Below are positions 53,564-64,000 of a DNA stretch of 64,000 bases, one piece after another. This DNA comes from Streptomyces atroolivaceus. GTDB lineage: Bacteria; Actinomycetota; Actinomycetes; Streptomycetales; Streptomycetaceae. The stretch is from assembly GCF_000717025.1 (NCBI RefSeq), contig NZ_JNXG01000010.1, positions 124,001 to 188,000 of the forward strand, given 5' to 3'. Every line of letters starts with the position of its first letter. Position 1 is the stretch's first letter. The position numbers and the translations under genes are program-made. The notes under the pieces were generated by a model that worked only from the letters and a program-made list of their open reading frames with translations, was not told the origin of the DNA and did no database searches.

Positions 53564-56500
53564 CGGTTGCCGTCCAGGAGATGGCGTACGTCGTCGTCCA
53601 GGTGCTTGTCCAGGGTCCGGAGCAGGCCGAGCAGCTCCTCGGCGAGGCCGTCGACGTCCGCTCCGGCACGGTGGGCGAGCACACCGGTCCAGCCGTCGCC
53701 GTCCGGCATGACCGTCAGGGTCACCGGGTGGTGCGTGGACTCGCGGAAGCGGGTGCCGACGACCGTGAGCCCGGGGGCGGGTTCACGGAGGCGGTCCGGG
53801 TCGACGGGGTAGTTCTCGAACACGACCAGGCTGTCGAACAGCCTGCGCCGTCCGGTCAGGCGTTCCAGGTCGGACAGGGCCACGTGCTGGTGCTCCACGA
53901 GGGCCCTCTGACGGGCCTGGAGGTCGGCGAGCGTCTCGGCGAGCGTGCCACCGAGCTGTGCCCGTACCGGCACGGTGTTGGCCAGCAGCCCGATGATCTC
54001 CTCGACACCCTCCAGCTCGGGGGGACGGCAGGCGACCATCGCGCCGAAGCAGACGTCGGTCCGCCCCGAACGCCGCGCGAGCAGCACCGCCCACGCGCCC
54101 TGGACCAGCGTGTTCCGGGTCAGACCGCGCTGCGCGGCGAGACGGGTGAGGTCGGCGACGAGTGCCGCGTCGAACTCGATGACCTCGGGCGCCGGCCCTG
54201 CCGGACCGACTTCGCCGCCGCCGAGGTAGTCGCCCTCGGGCAGGCCGTCCAGCTCGGCCGTCCAGGCACCGAGGTCGGGCTCGTGGTCGGCGCACCATCG
54301 CAGATAACCGGCGAACGGCACCGGGGCGGGCAGGTCCGGAGCCTCGCCGCGGAGCCGCGCCGTGTAGAGGGCGAACAGCTCGGTGAGGATGCGCGGGGCC
54401 GACCAGCCGTCGGAGAGGACGTGATGGCTGGTCATGACCAGGTCGGAGCGCTCGGGACCGCGCCGGATCACGGTCAGGCGGACGAGCGGGCCCCGGTCGA
54501 GGTCGAAGTCCTCGGCCAGGTCGGCGGCCAGCACCTCGTCCACCGGCCCGTCGGTCACACGGAAGTCCGGCCGGGGCGACGTGGGGATCACCGCCAGGGA
54601 GGCGGGGAACACGGCGCCCAGGTTCGGGTGGCGGTCCAGCAGGTCGGCCCCCGCGGCGCGCAGTGCGTCGATGTCGAGCGGTCCGGCGAGGGAGAACGCC
54701 GACTGCACCGTGTACGGGTCGGGGCGCTCGGTGCGCGAGTGCCGCAGCATCACCTCCTGCAGCGGGGTGAGCGGCTGCACTTCGGCGGCCTGGCGGTCCG
54801 GACCGAGCTCCGTGATCTCGGGCACGGCGGCGGTGCGCAGGAGCGCGGCCCGCAGGTGCCCTGCGAGGTCCTCGATCTCGGCGGCGGTGAACAGCGCGGA
54901 GGGCCAGGTGATCCGGACCCCGAGCATGTCGTCGCGTACGAGGGCGTTGACCATCAGGCTGTGGGGCAGGGGCATGGCGTCCGAGCCGCCCGAACCGAGC
55001 GGATCGGCGTCCGGGGGCGCCTGCCACGGCGTCTCCCGAGCCGGAGCCCCGGGGTACTGGCCGAGGTAGTTCCAGGCGACCTCCGGTTCCACGGGGTCCA
55101 GCAGACCCGCCGCGGTGAGGATCCCGTGGCCGAGGCCGTCGCCCTGGGCGCGCAGCCGCTCCCTGACCGCCTGGACGTCGTCGTCCGCGTCGAGCAGCAC
55201 GGGGTGGACGGCGGTGAACCAGCCGACCGTCTGGGACAGGTCGACCTGCCGCGGACGGCCGTGGCTCTCCAGTGCGACCAGGAGACGCTGCGTCCCGCGC
55301 CAGTCCCGCACCGCCTGGGCGAGCGCCCTCAGCAGTACGGCGTCCGGCGTGGTGCGGTAGGCGGCGGGCAGCGTCGTGATCAGGGCTCGGGTCGAGTCGG
55401 CGTCGAGCCGGATCTCGTGGTGGGCCGCGGTGGTCACGGTGTCCCGGGCGGTGTCGAGCGGGCGGGTGAGAGCCTCGGTGGCCGTCATCCGCTGCCAGTG
55501 GGGCAGTTCGGCGCGCCGGTCGGCGTCGTGCAGGGACCGCGCCCAGCCGAGGAACGACTGGCCGTGCCGGGCCAGCGCACCACCGGAGTGGGCGTGTTCC
55601 ACGTCGTCGAGCAGGACACGCCAGGACACTCCGTCGACGGCCAGGTGGTGGGCGACCAGGACGAGCCGGCCCGGCCGGTCCGGTCCGGCGTCCACCCACA
55701 CCGCGCGCAGCAGCGGGCCGGTACGGGGGTCCATCGACTCCCTGGCCGCCGCGGTCGCGGCGTCGGCGGCGGCTCGCGGGTCGCCGTCAGCCGGCACGCG
55801 GGTCAGTACGTCGGCCCCGGTCACCTGGCCGACGGCCGGGATACGCAGTACGTCGCCGGCCAGGTGGGCCCGCAGCACGTCGTGCCGGGCCACCAGCGCG
55901 TCGAGCACGGCCTGCCATGCCGTCTCGTCACCCCCCGGCGGGACACAGATCTCCACCCACTGGCAGAACCCGTCCGCGGCGGCTCCCGCGCGGCGGAACA
56001 GGTCCCGCATGACGGGGGTGAGCGGTGCGTCCCCGACGGCGGGTGCTTCGGCGCCGTCGAGGTCGCGGGCGCGGGCGGCTATCCCGGCGACCGTCTCGCC
56101 TTCGAACACGTCCCGCGCCATCAGGCCGAGCCCTTGGCGCCGGGCCCGCGACACCACCTGCAGCGACACGATGCTGTCTCCCCCGACGGCGAAGAAGTCG
56201 TCGTCGAGGCCGATGTCGTCGGTGCCCAGGACGTCACGGAACACGCCGAGCAGCACTGCTTCGGCCTCGGTGGCCGGTGCTCGCCGCGCCGCGGCCGTGG
56301 TCTCCGGAGCCGGCAGGGCCGAGGCGTCGAGCTTGCCCCCGGGGCTGAGCGGCAGCCGGTCGATCGGGACGAGCACCGTCGGCACCATGTGGTCGGGCAG
56401 CTGCTCTGCCAGGTACGAACGCAGCCGAGCGGTGTCCAGGTCCGCTTCGTCGGTGGGGATGACGTATCCGACGAGCCTGCCCTCCCGCATGATCACGGCG

Positions 56501-59500
56501 CAGGCGCGTACGTCGGGATGGGCGGTCAGGGTGGACTCGATCTCGCCCAGCTCGACCCGGAAGCCGCGGATCTTGACCTGGTGGTCGGCGCGCCCGAGGA
56601 ACACCAGCTGCCCGTCCGGGCGCCACCGCACGAGATCGCCCGTGCGGTAGAGGCGCTCCCCCGGCGGGCCGAACGGGTCGGCGACGAACGTCGCCGCGGT
56701 CAGGCCGGGTCGGCCGAGGTAACCACGGGCCAGGCTCGGCCCGCCGAGGTACAGCTCACCCGTCACGCCGACACCGACCGGCTGGAGGCCCCCGTCGAGT
56801 ACGTACGCGCGGACGTCGGGGTCGGGGCGGCCGATCGGCAGCGGACCGGCGTCGTCGGGGTCGTACCGCCACAGCGTGGAGTTGATGGTGACCTCGGTCG
56901 GGCCGTAGGCGTTGAACAGGGCCCTGCGGCCCTGCCCCCAGCGTCGTGCCAGTTCGGGGTCGAGGCGCTCGGCGCCGACGACGAAGAACACGTCGGGGTC
57001 GACGGTGCGGTCGTCGGGCATCGCGGCCAGGAACGAGGGAAGCAGGTTCACCCCGGTCACCCGGTGTTCGACGATGTAGTCGAGGAGTTCGTCGCCGGGG
57101 ACGCGCACCTCCTCGGGTGCGATCACGGATGTGCCGCCGGAGAGCAGCGGCACCATGGTCTGCCAGAACGCGACGTCGAAGCTGGTCGACGCGAAGTGCA
57201 GGTAGCGGTCGTGCTCGGTGATGCCGACGACCTCTTCCTGGAGCGCGATGAGGTCGGGCACGCCCCTGTGGGTCACACCGACACCCTTGGGCCGCCCGGT
57301 GGTGCCGGAGGTGTAGATGACGTAGGCGAGCGCGTCCTCGGTGAGCGCGGCACGTGCCTCCGCCGGGTCGGTGTCCGGCACCGATGCGAGCGTGTCCGGG
57401 TCGTCCAGCCGCAGTACGGGGACGTCGCGGTCCACGGGCAGGGCGGCACCGGTGGTCACGGCGGCGGCCGGGACGATGTCGTCGAACATGTAGGCGAGCC
57501 GCTCGCGCGGGTAACTCGCGTCCATGGGTACGTACACGGCGCCCGCCTTGATCACGCCGAACAGGGCCACGGTCATCTCGATGTCGCGTCCGAGTAGGAC
57601 CGCGACCGGGTCCTGGGGCCGGACTCCGCGCGCGATCAGCGCGTGGGCGAGCCGGTTGGCCCGGCGGTCGAGCTCGGCGTAGCTGAGGCTGCGGTCGCGG
57701 CAGACCAGCGCCTCGCCGTCGGGCTTGCGGCCCACCCAGGCGGCGAACTCGTCCAGCCAGTGGCCGCGGGCCTTCGCCGCGACGGTCTCGGTGCCGGTAC
57801 GCAGCATCCGGTCACGCTCGTCGGCGTCGAGCGCCGGCAGCCGGACGGCGGGCCGTGCCGGGTCGTCGACGATCTCCTGGAGGAGGTTGTGCAGCCAGCG
57901 GCCGTAGTCGCGCACGGTCGACGCGTCGAAGGCGCGCGGCTGGTAGCCGAGGCCGATGGTGATGTCGTCGCCGGGGATCACGATGACGGTCAGCGCGTAG
58001 TGGGTGGCGTCGGTGATGTCCACCCCCGTGAGGTCGAGGCCGGGGGCGAGCGGGGTGCGGTTCCGGCTGGAGAGCGGGAAGTTCTCCATCACGAGCATGG
58101 TGTCGAAGAGTTCGCCGATGCCCGTCGCCCGCTGGATCTCGGGCAGACCGACGTGGTGGTGCTCGGCCAGGGCGACGCTCTCGGCGTGCACCTGTGCCAT
58201 GAGGTCACGCGCGGTCGTGTCCCGGGTGTGCCGGACGCGCACGGGGATCGTGGTGCCGAGCTGGCCGATCATCGACTCCACTCCGTCGACCTCGGCGGGC
58301 CGCCCGGAGACCGGGCAGCCGAAGACGACGTCGAGGCGCCCCGTGAGCCGGCCGAGCAGCAGTCCCCAGGCCGTCTGGAGCACCGTGGTCAGGGTGACGC
58401 CCTCCTCACGGGCGAACGCGCGGAGCCGGTCGCTGAACTCGCGGCCCAGCCCGACGGTTTCGCGGCCCGGCCGCTCGATGCCGGTCCCCCCGGTGACGGC
58501 GGGTGCCAGCCGCGTCGCCTCGTCGACACCGGCGAGGGCGTCCCGCCACGCGGCGAGGGACGCCTCCCGGTCCCGGTCCGCCAGCCACCGGAAGTACTCC
58601 GACAGCGGCGGAGCGGTGGGCGCGGCGGGACCGCCGCTCAGTTCGGCGTAGAGGGCGAGCAGGGTACGGCCGACCAGCGGCATCGACCAGCCGTCGAGCA
58701 GGGCGTGGTGGTTGGTGATCACCAGCTTGTGCTCGGCGGGCCCGACGCGGGACAGCAGGAAGCGGATCAGCGGCGCCCTGTTCGGGTCGAAGGGGCGCTC
58801 GAGATCGGCGCGGGCGGCTTCGGGGAACCGGTCGTCCGCGCGCCAGTCCAGGGTGACGTCGGCGGGGATCACCTGCACCACCTCGTCCCCGGCCGTGCCC
58901 AGGTGGACACGCAGGGCCGGGTGGCGGCGCAGCAGTTCGCGTGCGGCCTCGGCCATGCGGTCCGGGTCCAGCTCGCCGACCAGGGTGGTGACGGCCTGGA
59001 CGACGTAGACGTCGGTCTCGTCGTCGTCGCGGACCATGGTGTGGAAGGACAGCCCGACCTGGAGCGGGGTGGCCGGGAGTACGTCGGCGATGCGGCCCGT
59101 GCGTTCGAGGGCGTCGATGGCGCTCTGGTCGAGATCCAGCAGCGGGAGGTCGGACGGGGTGAGCCCGCCCGTGGTGTGCAGCGCGTGCGCGGCCAGCGTG
59201 TCCAGAGCAGCGGCCCAGGCGGTCTGCAGGGCTGTCACGACGTCGGCGCCGAGGACTCCGGTCGCCGCCGTCCACTCCACGGCGAGCCGTGGCGCGCCTC
59301 CTTCGTGGACGAAGCAGTTGAGGGCCAGCACCTGTTCCAGGGCCTTGGCGTCGGGCTCGGTCACCGAGAAGGCGTCGTGGTCCGGCAGACGCCATCCGGT
59401 CGCGGCCAACGGGGCGAAGCGGCCGAGGTAGTTGAGCAGTACGTCCGGGGGTGGGGTGGCCGAGAGTTCGGCGGCCGCCTCCGGGTCGAGGTACCGCAGG

Positions 59501-62500
59501 ACGCCGTATCCGACGCCGCCGTCGGGCACACCGCGCCTGGCCTCCTTGGCGGCACGCAGGGCCCGCCCCGCGGCGTCGGACGCGGGAACGCGGACCGGGT
59601 ACTCGCTGGTGAACCAGCCGACCGTGCGGGACAGGTCGAGGTGTTCGCGGCCGTGGCCCTCCATCGAGACGGTCATCTCGTCACCGGAGAGACCCCAGTT
59701 CCGCAGGGTGAGCACGAGCGCGGCGAGCAGCACCTCGTCGACTCCGGCGCGGTACGCCGCGGGCAGGGTGGTCAGCAGCGCCTCGGTGACCTCGGGCGAG
59801 GCCACGGTGACCGAACGGTGGGCGGTCGCGACCGTGTCGCGCGCCGGGTCCAGCGGGCGCGCGCCGAGCCGGGACGCGGAGGCGAGCGCGGCCCGCCAGT
59901 GGTCGAGTTCGCCCCGTCGCGCGCCGGACGTCCCCTGGCCGGCGAGCAGCAGGGCGTGCCGCCGCCAGGACGATCCGATCGGGTCGAGGGCGCCACCCGT
60001 GCAGGCCGTGTGCAGGTCGGGCAGCAGGACGCGCCAGGACACGCCGTCCATGGCGAGGTGGTGCACGACGACGATCAGCCGGTCCGGTGTGCCGTCACCG
60101 GTGCGGAGCAGGGCCACTCGCAGCAGGTCGCCCGTCCTCGGGTCGAGTTGTCCCGCCAGCCGCCCGGCCAGGGCGGCCACCGCCTCACCGCGGACCTCTT
60201 CGACGACGGCCCGCACCGCGCCGCGGGGCAGCACGTCGAGCCCGTCGTCCGCCCGCAGGCGCAGGGCGTCGTGGTGGTCGAGCACGGTCTGTACGCCGGT
60301 GAGCAGGGCGTCGTGGTCGAGAGCGTCGACACTCAGGGCTGTCCACTGCGCGTATCCGGCCACGACGTCCACGTCCGGGTGCGGATCGAGCAGTCCCCGT
60401 ACGATCGGCGGCGCGGGCACGGCCCCGATCGGGTCGTCGAACGGCTCCGGCACGTCCTCCAGCAGTTCGGCGGAAGCGGCCAGCGCGGCGAAGCTGCGGC
60501 GTGCCAGCAGGTCCCGTGGCCGCAGCCCGAGGCCGGCGGCCCGCAGCCTGCTGCTGACGGTGATCGCGGTGATGCTGTCCCCGCCGAGGGCGAAGAAGTC
60601 GTCGTCCACGCCGACCCGTTCGACCTCGAACGCCTCGGCGAGCACGGAGCAGAGCAGACGCTCCCGCTCGGTGCGCGGCTCCCGGCCGCCGCCGGCCGCC
60701 GCCGGAGCGGGCAGGGCGGCGCGGTCGAGCTTGCCGTTGGGCGTGACCGGCAGCGCGGCCAGCACGACCACCGCCGCGGGCACCAGGTGGTCGGGCAGCC
60801 GCTCGGCGAGCTGTGCACGCACCGCCTCACCGGTGACCGCGGTGGACACGACGTAGCCGATCAGCCGGGACGACAACACCCTGGCGGCCGCCGCGGTGAC
60901 CCCGGGGATGGCTGCGAGGGCTGCCTCGACCTCGCCCGTCTCCACCCGGTGTCCGCGGATCTTGACCTGTCCGTCGCCACGGCCTCCGTACACGAGGCCC
61001 CGGCCGGGCACCCATCGGGCCAGGTCGCCGGTGCGGTACATCCGCTCCCCCGGTGCGCCGAACGGGTCCGCGACGAAGCGCTCCGCGGTGGCTCCGGGCC
61101 TGCCGAGGTAGCCGCGGGCCAGGTGCGGCCCCGCCAGGTAGAGCTCACCCGTCGTGCCGGGGGGTACCGGCTGCAGCGCGCTGTCCAGCACATAGGTCCG
61201 GGTGCCCGCGAGGGGGTGGCCGATCGCCGGCTCGCCTTCGTCGATCCGCGCGGTGGTGCTGTCCACGGTCGCCTCGGTCGGCCCGTAGATGTTGCGCGCG
61301 GTCGTCCCCGACCCGGCGACGCGCTGCCACAGGGCGGGCGGGGTCGCTTCTCCGCCGAGGACCAGCAGGGTCGGCCGCCGGTCCAGCAGGCCGCCCTCGA
61401 CGAGCGGCAGAGCCATCGAGGGGGTGGTGTCCACGACGTCGATGCCGTCGCGGTCGTACGCGGCGAGCAGGGCGTCGGCGTCGCGGATGGTCTCGGCGTC
61501 GTAGACGTGCAGTTCGTGGCCGCACAGCAGCCACACCAGGTGGTCGAACGCGGAGTCGAACGCGAAGGAGTAGGTGTGAGCGGCGCGCAGGCGCCTGCCT
61601 GCCGCCTGCTCCGCCTCCGCGACGACCGTGGCCCGCTGGTGGTGCAGCAGCGCGGCCAGGCCGCCCACCCGGCCGAGTACGCCCTTGGGGCGCCCGGTCG
61701 ATCCGGAGGTGTGGATCACGTAGGCGAGGTGTTCGGGGTGCCGGGGCGCGGCGAGTTCACCGTCCGTCAGCGGTGCGCCGGACAGACCGTCGGACTCGCC
61801 GAGCAGGGTGCTCCACGGCAGGCCGTCGAGCGTGCCGTCGGTCACCACCAGCGCGGGGCGGGTGTCCTCGACCAGATCCCGCAGCCGCTCGGGCGGGTAG
61901 GCGGCGTCCAGGGGCAGGAAGGCCGCGCCCGCGTCCATCACCGCCAGCAGGGCGGTCACCGAGTCGGCCGAGCGCGGCAGCGCGAGGGCGACGACGTCGT
62001 CGGGCCCGATCCCGCGGGCCCGCAGCGCACGGGCCAGCCGGTGCACCCGGCCCGCCAGGTCCGCGGCGCTCAGCCGCTCGTCACCGCAGACCAGGGCGGT
62101 GTGCCCGGGCCCGGCGGCGGCCATCGCGTCGAACGCGGTGGGTACGTCCACCGGCGTGCCGGGCAGCGCGGGCGGGCACCAGGCCGCCATCAGCGTGTCG
62201 ACCTCGTCCGTCATGGCGATGTGTCCGACGGCCCGGCCGTCGACGAGCGCGGTCAGCAGGGTCCGCAGCCCGGCGAGCAGGCTGTCGACCGCCGGCTGGT
62301 CGTGGGTCCGGGCATCGACCTCGAAGCCGAGCAGCAGACCGCCGTCACGGGTCGGCAGGACGCTCAGGCCCATGTCCTCGGGCGGGCCGCCCGCGACGTT
62401 GCGCATCACACCGCCGGACCCCGCGAAGTCGATCGCCAGGTCGAACGCCTTGAGGTTGATCCCGCGTCCGTGCAACAGCGCGCCGGCGCCGGGCACGCCG

Positions 62501-63543
62501 AGGTCCCGCGGCAGGTCCTCGCCCCGGTACCGCTGGTGGTCGCGCATCTCGCGCATGGCGGAGGACACCCGCCGGCTCAGCTCGCCGAGCCGGTCACCGC
62601 CGCGCACGGTCACGCGCAACGGCAGCACGTTGACCGCCATGGCGGGGGTGCGCAGCTCGACGCCGCCCGTCCGGCACATCAGCGGCAGTGCGAACACCAC
62701 GTCGGTGCGGGCCAGCGTGCGGTGCAGGAAGGCGGCGTAACCGGCGATCAGAGCCTCGCCCCAGGTGACGCCCTCGCCGTCGGCGAACTCCCGTAGCCGG
62801 GCGGTCTCTTCGGGCGTCAGGACGGCGCGGGCGGTCAGGGTGCGGTCCGGCACGCCGTCGGCGGTGCCGGCGGCGTCGTGGGAACCGAGTTCGGGGAGCG
62901 GGGTGAACCGCTCGACCCAGTACGCGCGGTCCTCGGCGAACCGGTCGCTGTCCCGGTACGCCTGGTCGGCGGCGACGAGGGCGGCGAAGCTGCCGAAGGT
63001 CGACTTCGCCGGCTCGCTCCCCCGCACCAGGGCGGTGTAGCGGGCACCGGTACGGCGGGCGAGCATCGCGGCGGTGTAGCCGTCGAAGACCAGGTGGTGG
63101 CCGAGCTGGGTGTACCAGACCTCGCGGTCGGAGAGCCGGATGACGGTCCGGGAGTAGAGCGGCCGGTCCACCATCCCCCGGCATTCCTCACCCGCCCGCG
63201 CCCGCTCGGCCTCGACCAGCGCCTGGGCGGCGGCCGTGGGGTCGGGCGCCGCGCTGACGTCGATCACCTCGGGCCGCTCGACGGGCTCCTCGCTGACCCT
63301 CTGGCGTGGACCGTCCGGAGTGTCGTACACCCGCAACCGCAGCGTCTCGGCCTCTTCGGTGGTCGCCCGGACCGCCTCGACCAGCGCGTCGACGTCGACC
63401 GGCTCGCTGCCGGTTATCTCCACCACGTCGCCGACCACGTAGTACGGCGAGTCCGGCTCGAGGCGCTGCGCGTTCCAGATGCCCGACTGGGCTCGGGTGA
63501 GGGGGAGGAGGCCGTCCGAGGAGGAGACGCTCGCGGTGGTCAA
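53560..63543 (-). CDS. Non-ribosomal peptide synthetase, C-A-T-E-C-A-T-E-C
   Basis: A 3327-residue NRPS. Domains by visible motifs: C1 (active HHLVFDG near residue 149), A1 ([11 protein letters not shown] ~614), T1 (GGDSITA ~988), E1 ([11 protein letters not shown] ~1163, EGHGRE), C2 (HHALLDGW ~1614), A2 ([11 protein letters not shown] ~2081), T2 (GGDSIVS ~2455), E2 ([11 protein letters not shown] ~2634), C3 (SHHVLSDGW ~3043). C1 begins directly with [16 protein letters not shown], as in EntF, whose first C domain accepts an aryl acyl group. The chain ends in C3 with no A, T or thioesterase. My by-eye specificity residues are D,S,D,D,V,G,I,V,D for A1 (basic-residue-like) and D,V,W,N,V,G,A,I,N for A2. 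The start is TTG with AAGGAGAG upstream, one base after the ABC gene. The product is probably a siderophore. Confidence 0.92.
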   Translation of the reverse strand: MTTASVSSSDGLLPLTRAQSGIWNAQRLEPDSPYYVVGDVVEITGSEPVDVDALVEAVRATTEEAETLRLRVYDTPDGPRQRVSEEPVERPEVIDVSAAPDPTAAAQALVEAERARAGEECRGMVDRPLYSRTVIRLSDREVWYTQLGHHLVFDGYTAAMLARRTGARYTALVRGSEPAKSTFGSFAALVAADQAYRDSDRFAEDRAYWVERFTPLPELGSHDAAGTADGVPDRTLTARAVLTPEETARLREFADGEGVTWGEALIAGYAAFLHRTLARTDVVFALPLMCRTGGVELRTPAMAVNVLPLRVTVRGGDRLGELSRRVSSAMREMRDHQRYRGEDLPRDLGVPGAGALLHGRGINLKAFDLAIDFAGSGGVMRNVAGGPPEDMGLSVLPTRDGGLLLGFEVDARTHDQPAVDSLLAGLRTLLTALVDGRAVGHIAMTDEVDTLMAAWCPPALPGTPVDVPTAFDAMAAAGPGHTALVCGDERLSAADLAGRVHRLARALRARGIGPDDVVALALPRSADSVTALLAVMDAGAAFLPLDAAYPPERLRDLVEDTRPALVVTDGTLDGLPWSTLLGESDGLSGAPLTDGELAAPRHPEHLAYVIHTSGSTGRPKGVLGRVGGLAALLHHQRATVVAEAEQAAGRRLRAAHTYSFAFDSAFDHLVWLLCGHELHVYDAETIRDADALLAAYDRDGIDVVDTTPSMALPLVEGGLLDRRPTLLVLGGEATPPALWQRVAGSGTTARNIYGPTEATVDSTTARIDEGEPAIGHPLAGTRTYVLDSALQPVPPGTTGELYLAGPHLARGYLGRPGATAERFVADPFGAPGERMYRTGDLARWVPGRGLVYGGRGDGQVKIRGHRVETGEVEAALAAIPGVTAAAARVLSSRLIGYVVSTAVTGEAVRAQLAERLPDHLVPAAVVVLAALPVTPNGKLDRAALPAPAAAGGGREPRTERERLLCSVLAEAFEVERVGVDDDFFALGGDSITAITVSSRLRAAGLGLRPRDLLARRSFAALAASAELLEDVPEPFDDPIGAVPAPPIVRGLLDPHPDVDVVAGYAQWTALSVDALDHDALLTGVQTVLDHHDALRLRADDGLDVLPRGAVRAVVEEVRGEAVAALAGRLAGQLDPRTGDLLRVALLRTGDGTPDRLIVVVHHLAMDGVSWRVLLPDLHTACTGGALDPIGSSWRRHALLLAGQGTSGARRGELDHWRAALASASRLGARPLDPARDTVATAHRSVTVASPEVTEALLTTLPAAYRAGVDEVLLAALVLTLRNWGLSGDEMTVSMEGHGREHLDLSRTVGWFTSEYPVRVPASDAAGRALRAAKEARRGVPDGGVGYGVLRYLDPEAAAELSATPPPDVLLNYLGRFAPLAATGWRLPDHDAFSVTEPDAKALEQVLALNCFVHEGGAPRLAVEWTAATGVLGADVVTALQTAWAAALDTLAAHALHTTGGLTPSDLPLLDLDQSAIDALERTGRIADVLPATPLQVGLSFHTMVRDDDETDVYVVQAVTTLVGELDPDRMAEAARELLRRHPALRVHLGTAGDEVVQVIPADVTLDWRADDRFPEAARADLERPFDPNRAPLIRFLLSRVGPAEHKLVITNHHALLDGWSMPLVGRTLLALYAELSGGPAAPTAPPLSEYFRWLADRDREASLAAWRDALAGVDEATRLAPAVTGGTGIERPGRETVGLGREFSDRLRAFAREEGVTLTTVLQTAWGLLLGRLTGRLDVVFGCPVSGRPAEVDGVESMIGQLGTTIPVRVRHTRDTTARDLMAQVHAESVALAEHHHVGLPEIQRATGIGELFDTMLVMENFPLSSRNRTPLAPGLDLTGVDITDATHYALTVIVIPGDDITIGLGYQPRAFDASTVRDYGRWLHNLLQEIVDDPARPAVRLPALDADERDRMLRTGTETVAAKARGHWLDEFAAWVGRKPDGEALVCRDRSLSYAELDRRANRLAHALIARGVRPQDPVAVLLGRDIEMTVALFGVIKAGAVYVPMDASYPRERLAYMFDDIVPAAAVTTGAALPVDRDVPVLRLDDPDTLASVPDTDPAEARAALTEDALAYVIYTSGTTGRPKGVGVTHRGVPDLIALQEEVVGITEHDRYLHFASTSFDVAFWQTMVPLLSGGTSVIAPEEVRVPGDELLDYIVEHRVTGVNLLPSFLAAMPDDRTVDPDVFFVVGAERLDPELARRWGQGRRALFNAYGPTEVTINSTLWRYDPDDAGPLPIGRPDPDVRAYVLDGGLQPVGVGVTGELYLGGPSLARGYLGRPGLTAATFVADPFGPPGERLYRTGDLVRWRPDGQLVFLGRADHQVKIRGFRVELGEIESTLTAHPDVRACAVIMREGRLVGYVIPTDEADLDTARLRSYLAEQLPDHMVPTVLVPIDRLPLSPGGKLDASALPAPETTAAARRAPATEAEAVLLGVFRDVLGTDDIGLDDDFFAVGGDSIVSLQVVSRARRQGLGLMARDVFEGETVAGIAARARDLDGAEAPAVGDAPLTPVMRDLFRRAGAAADGFCQWVEICVPPGGDETAWQAVLDALVARHDVLRAHLAGDVLRIPAVGQVTGADVLTRVPADGDPRAAADAATAAARESMDPRTGPLLRAVWVDAGPDRPGRLVLVAHHLAVDGVSWRVLLDDVEHAHSGGALARHGQSFLGWARSLHDADRRAELPHWQRMTATEALTRPLDTARDTVTTAAHHEIRLDADSTRALITTLPAAYRTTPDAVLLRALAQAVRDWRGTQRLLVALESHGRPRQVDLSQTVGWFTAVHPVLLDADDDVQAVRERLRAQGDGLGHGILTAAGLLDPVEPEVAWNYLGQYPGAPARETPWQAPPDADPLGSGGSDAMPLPHSLMVNALVRDDMLGVRITWPSALFTAAEIEDLAGHLRAALLRTAAVPEITELGPDRQAAEVQPLTPLQEVMLRHSRTERPDPYTVQSAFSLAGPLDIDALRAAGADLLDRHPNLGAVFPASLAVIPTSPRPDFRVTDGPVDEVLAADLAEDFDLDRGPLVRLTVIRRGPERSDLVMTSHHVLSDGWSAPRILTELFALYTARLRGEAPDLPAPVPFAGYLRWCADHEPDLGAWTAELDGLPEGDYLGGGEVGPAGPAPEVIEFDAALVADLTRLAAQRGLTRNTLVQGAWAVLLARRSGRTDVCFGAMVACRPPELEGVEEIIGLLANTVPVRAQLGGTLAETLADLQARQRALVEHQHVALSDLERLTGRRRLFDSLVVFENYPVDPDRLREPAPGLTVVGTRFRESTHHPVTLTVMPDGDGWTGVLAHRAGADVDGLAEELLGLLRTLDKHLDDDVRHLLDGNR

Positions 63544-63544
63544 C

Positions 63545-64000
63545 TTACTCTCCTTGAAGTGTGGGAACGATCATCGGTGTGCCGGTCACCGGGTCGGGGA
63601 CGATGACGCTCGGCAGGTCGAAGACGTCCTTGATCAGGGCGGCGTCCACGATGTCCCCGGGGACGCCCTCGGCGACCACCCGGCCGTCCCGCATGGCGAC
63701 CAGGTGGTCGGCGAACCGGCAGGCCTGGTTGATGTCGTGCAGCACGGCGATCACCGTGCGGCCCTCGTCGCGCAGCCGCGCCAGCAGGCCGAGCAGCTGG
63801 TACTGGTGAGTGATGTCCAGGAACGACGTCGGTTCGTCCAGCAGCAGGTAGGGCGTCCGCTGGGCCAGCACCATGGCTATCCAGACACGCTGGCGCTGTC
63901 CGCCGGACAGTTCCTGCACCGGCCTGCCGGCCAGGTCCTCGACCCCGGCGGCGGCCATCGCCTCGGTGACGGCCTCCTCGTCCTCCGGCGACCACAGCGC
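63545..64000 (-). CDS. Iron-siderophore ABC transporter ATP-binding protein (FepC/FecE type), 5' end cut off
   Basis: The C-terminal ~151 residues of an ABC ATPase; the Walker A part lies beyond the window edge. Visible: the signature [13 protein letters not shown], Walker [12 protein letters not shown], and the H-loop [14 protein letters not shown], all in the FepC-type form typical of ferric siderophore importers. It ends one base before the NRPS start codon, so uptake and synthesis share a message. The matching permease and binding protein genes are probably just outside. Confidence 0.9.
   Translation of the reverse strand, partial: ALWSPEDEEAVTEAMAAAGVEDLAGRPVQELSGGQRQRVWIAMVLAQRTPYLLLDEPTSFLDITHQYQLLGLLARLRDEGRTVIAVLHDINQACRFADHLVAMRDGRVVAEGVPGDIVDAALIKDVFDLPSVIVPDPVTGTPMIVPTLQGE

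Noticed and set aside
53581..62796. Very long open frames on the plus strand opposite the NRPS
   Set aside because: They mirror the codon structure of the NRPS in very GC-rich DNA, have Gly/Arg/Val-rich compositions and no domain motifs.
1..64000. CRISPR arrays, insertion sequences, integrase or attachment sites
   Set aside because: No regularly spaced repeats, transposase or integrase motifs, or paired direct repeats of att type were seen.

Overview
The window is about 72% GC with strong third-position GC bias, Streptomyces-type ribosome binding sites and start codons (many GTG, one TTG), a subtilisin-inhibitor-like secreted protein, secreted sugar enzymes, and sugar ABC transporter genes that lack their own ATPase. 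It looks like an accessory (arm-type) stretch of a Streptomyces chromosome. I saw no rRNA genes, intact tRNA genes, CRISPR arrays or transposases.

Layout. 0.2-5.5 kb: a cardiolipin-synthase-like phospholipase D, a GvpU-like gas vesicle accessory protein standing alone, a MerR regulator divergent from a double alpha/beta hydrolase across a long-spacer MerR-type promoter, and a small DUF2945 protein. 5.7-15.1 kb: a complete aromatic carotenoid (isorenieratene-type) cluster. A rightward operon (extra FAD oxidoreductase, crtY, crtT, crtU) meets a leftward operon (crtE, crtI, crtB, crtV) tail to tail with 3 bp between them. Nearly all junctions inside the operons are 4-bp stop/start overlaps. 15.5-17.5 kb: AhpD-like protein, divergent pirin, GNAT. 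17.5-19.7 kb: a GH43 glycosidase with two LacI-type operators upstream and a decayed GH92 mannosidase remnant. 19.8-25 kb: SpoIIE-type phosphatase, class F sortase with a small membrane-anchored surface protein, and an OmpR-type two-component system. 25.1-28.1 kb: YeeE/YedE sulfur transporter, SnoaL-like protein, XRE/MmyB-type regulator.

28.2-34.9 kb: a sugar utilisation locus. Two ABC permeases, a solute-binding lipoprotein and a GH42 beta-galactosidase run leftward from a perfect LacI operator; the LacI regulator runs rightward. 35-38 kb: 4-hydroxybenzoate hydroxylase (pobA) and an AAHS-type aromatic acid transporter, each preceded by the same promoter plus 34-bp operator module. 38.3-45 kb: a PepSY membrane protein and a choline-to-betaine operon (aldehyde dehydrogenase, APC/choline permease, GMC oxidoreductase). 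45.3-51.7 kb: secreted proteins: an SSI-family protease inhibitor with Arg at P1, a GH16 glucanase with a ricin-type lectin domain, and a 1002-residue PA14/sorbosone-dehydrogenase-like/CBM/DUF1080 protein.

52.1-64 kb: a leftward operon that runs off the window: FepC-type iron-siderophore ABC ATPase (partial), a 3327-residue NRPS with domain order C-A-T-E-C-A-T-E-C, and an MFS exporter. The NRPS starts with an EntF-like condensation domain and ends in a condensation domain with no thioesterase. This suggests part of a siderophore assembly line that needs partner proteins encoded outside the window. This locus and the paired aromatic-acid operators are the most interesting items.
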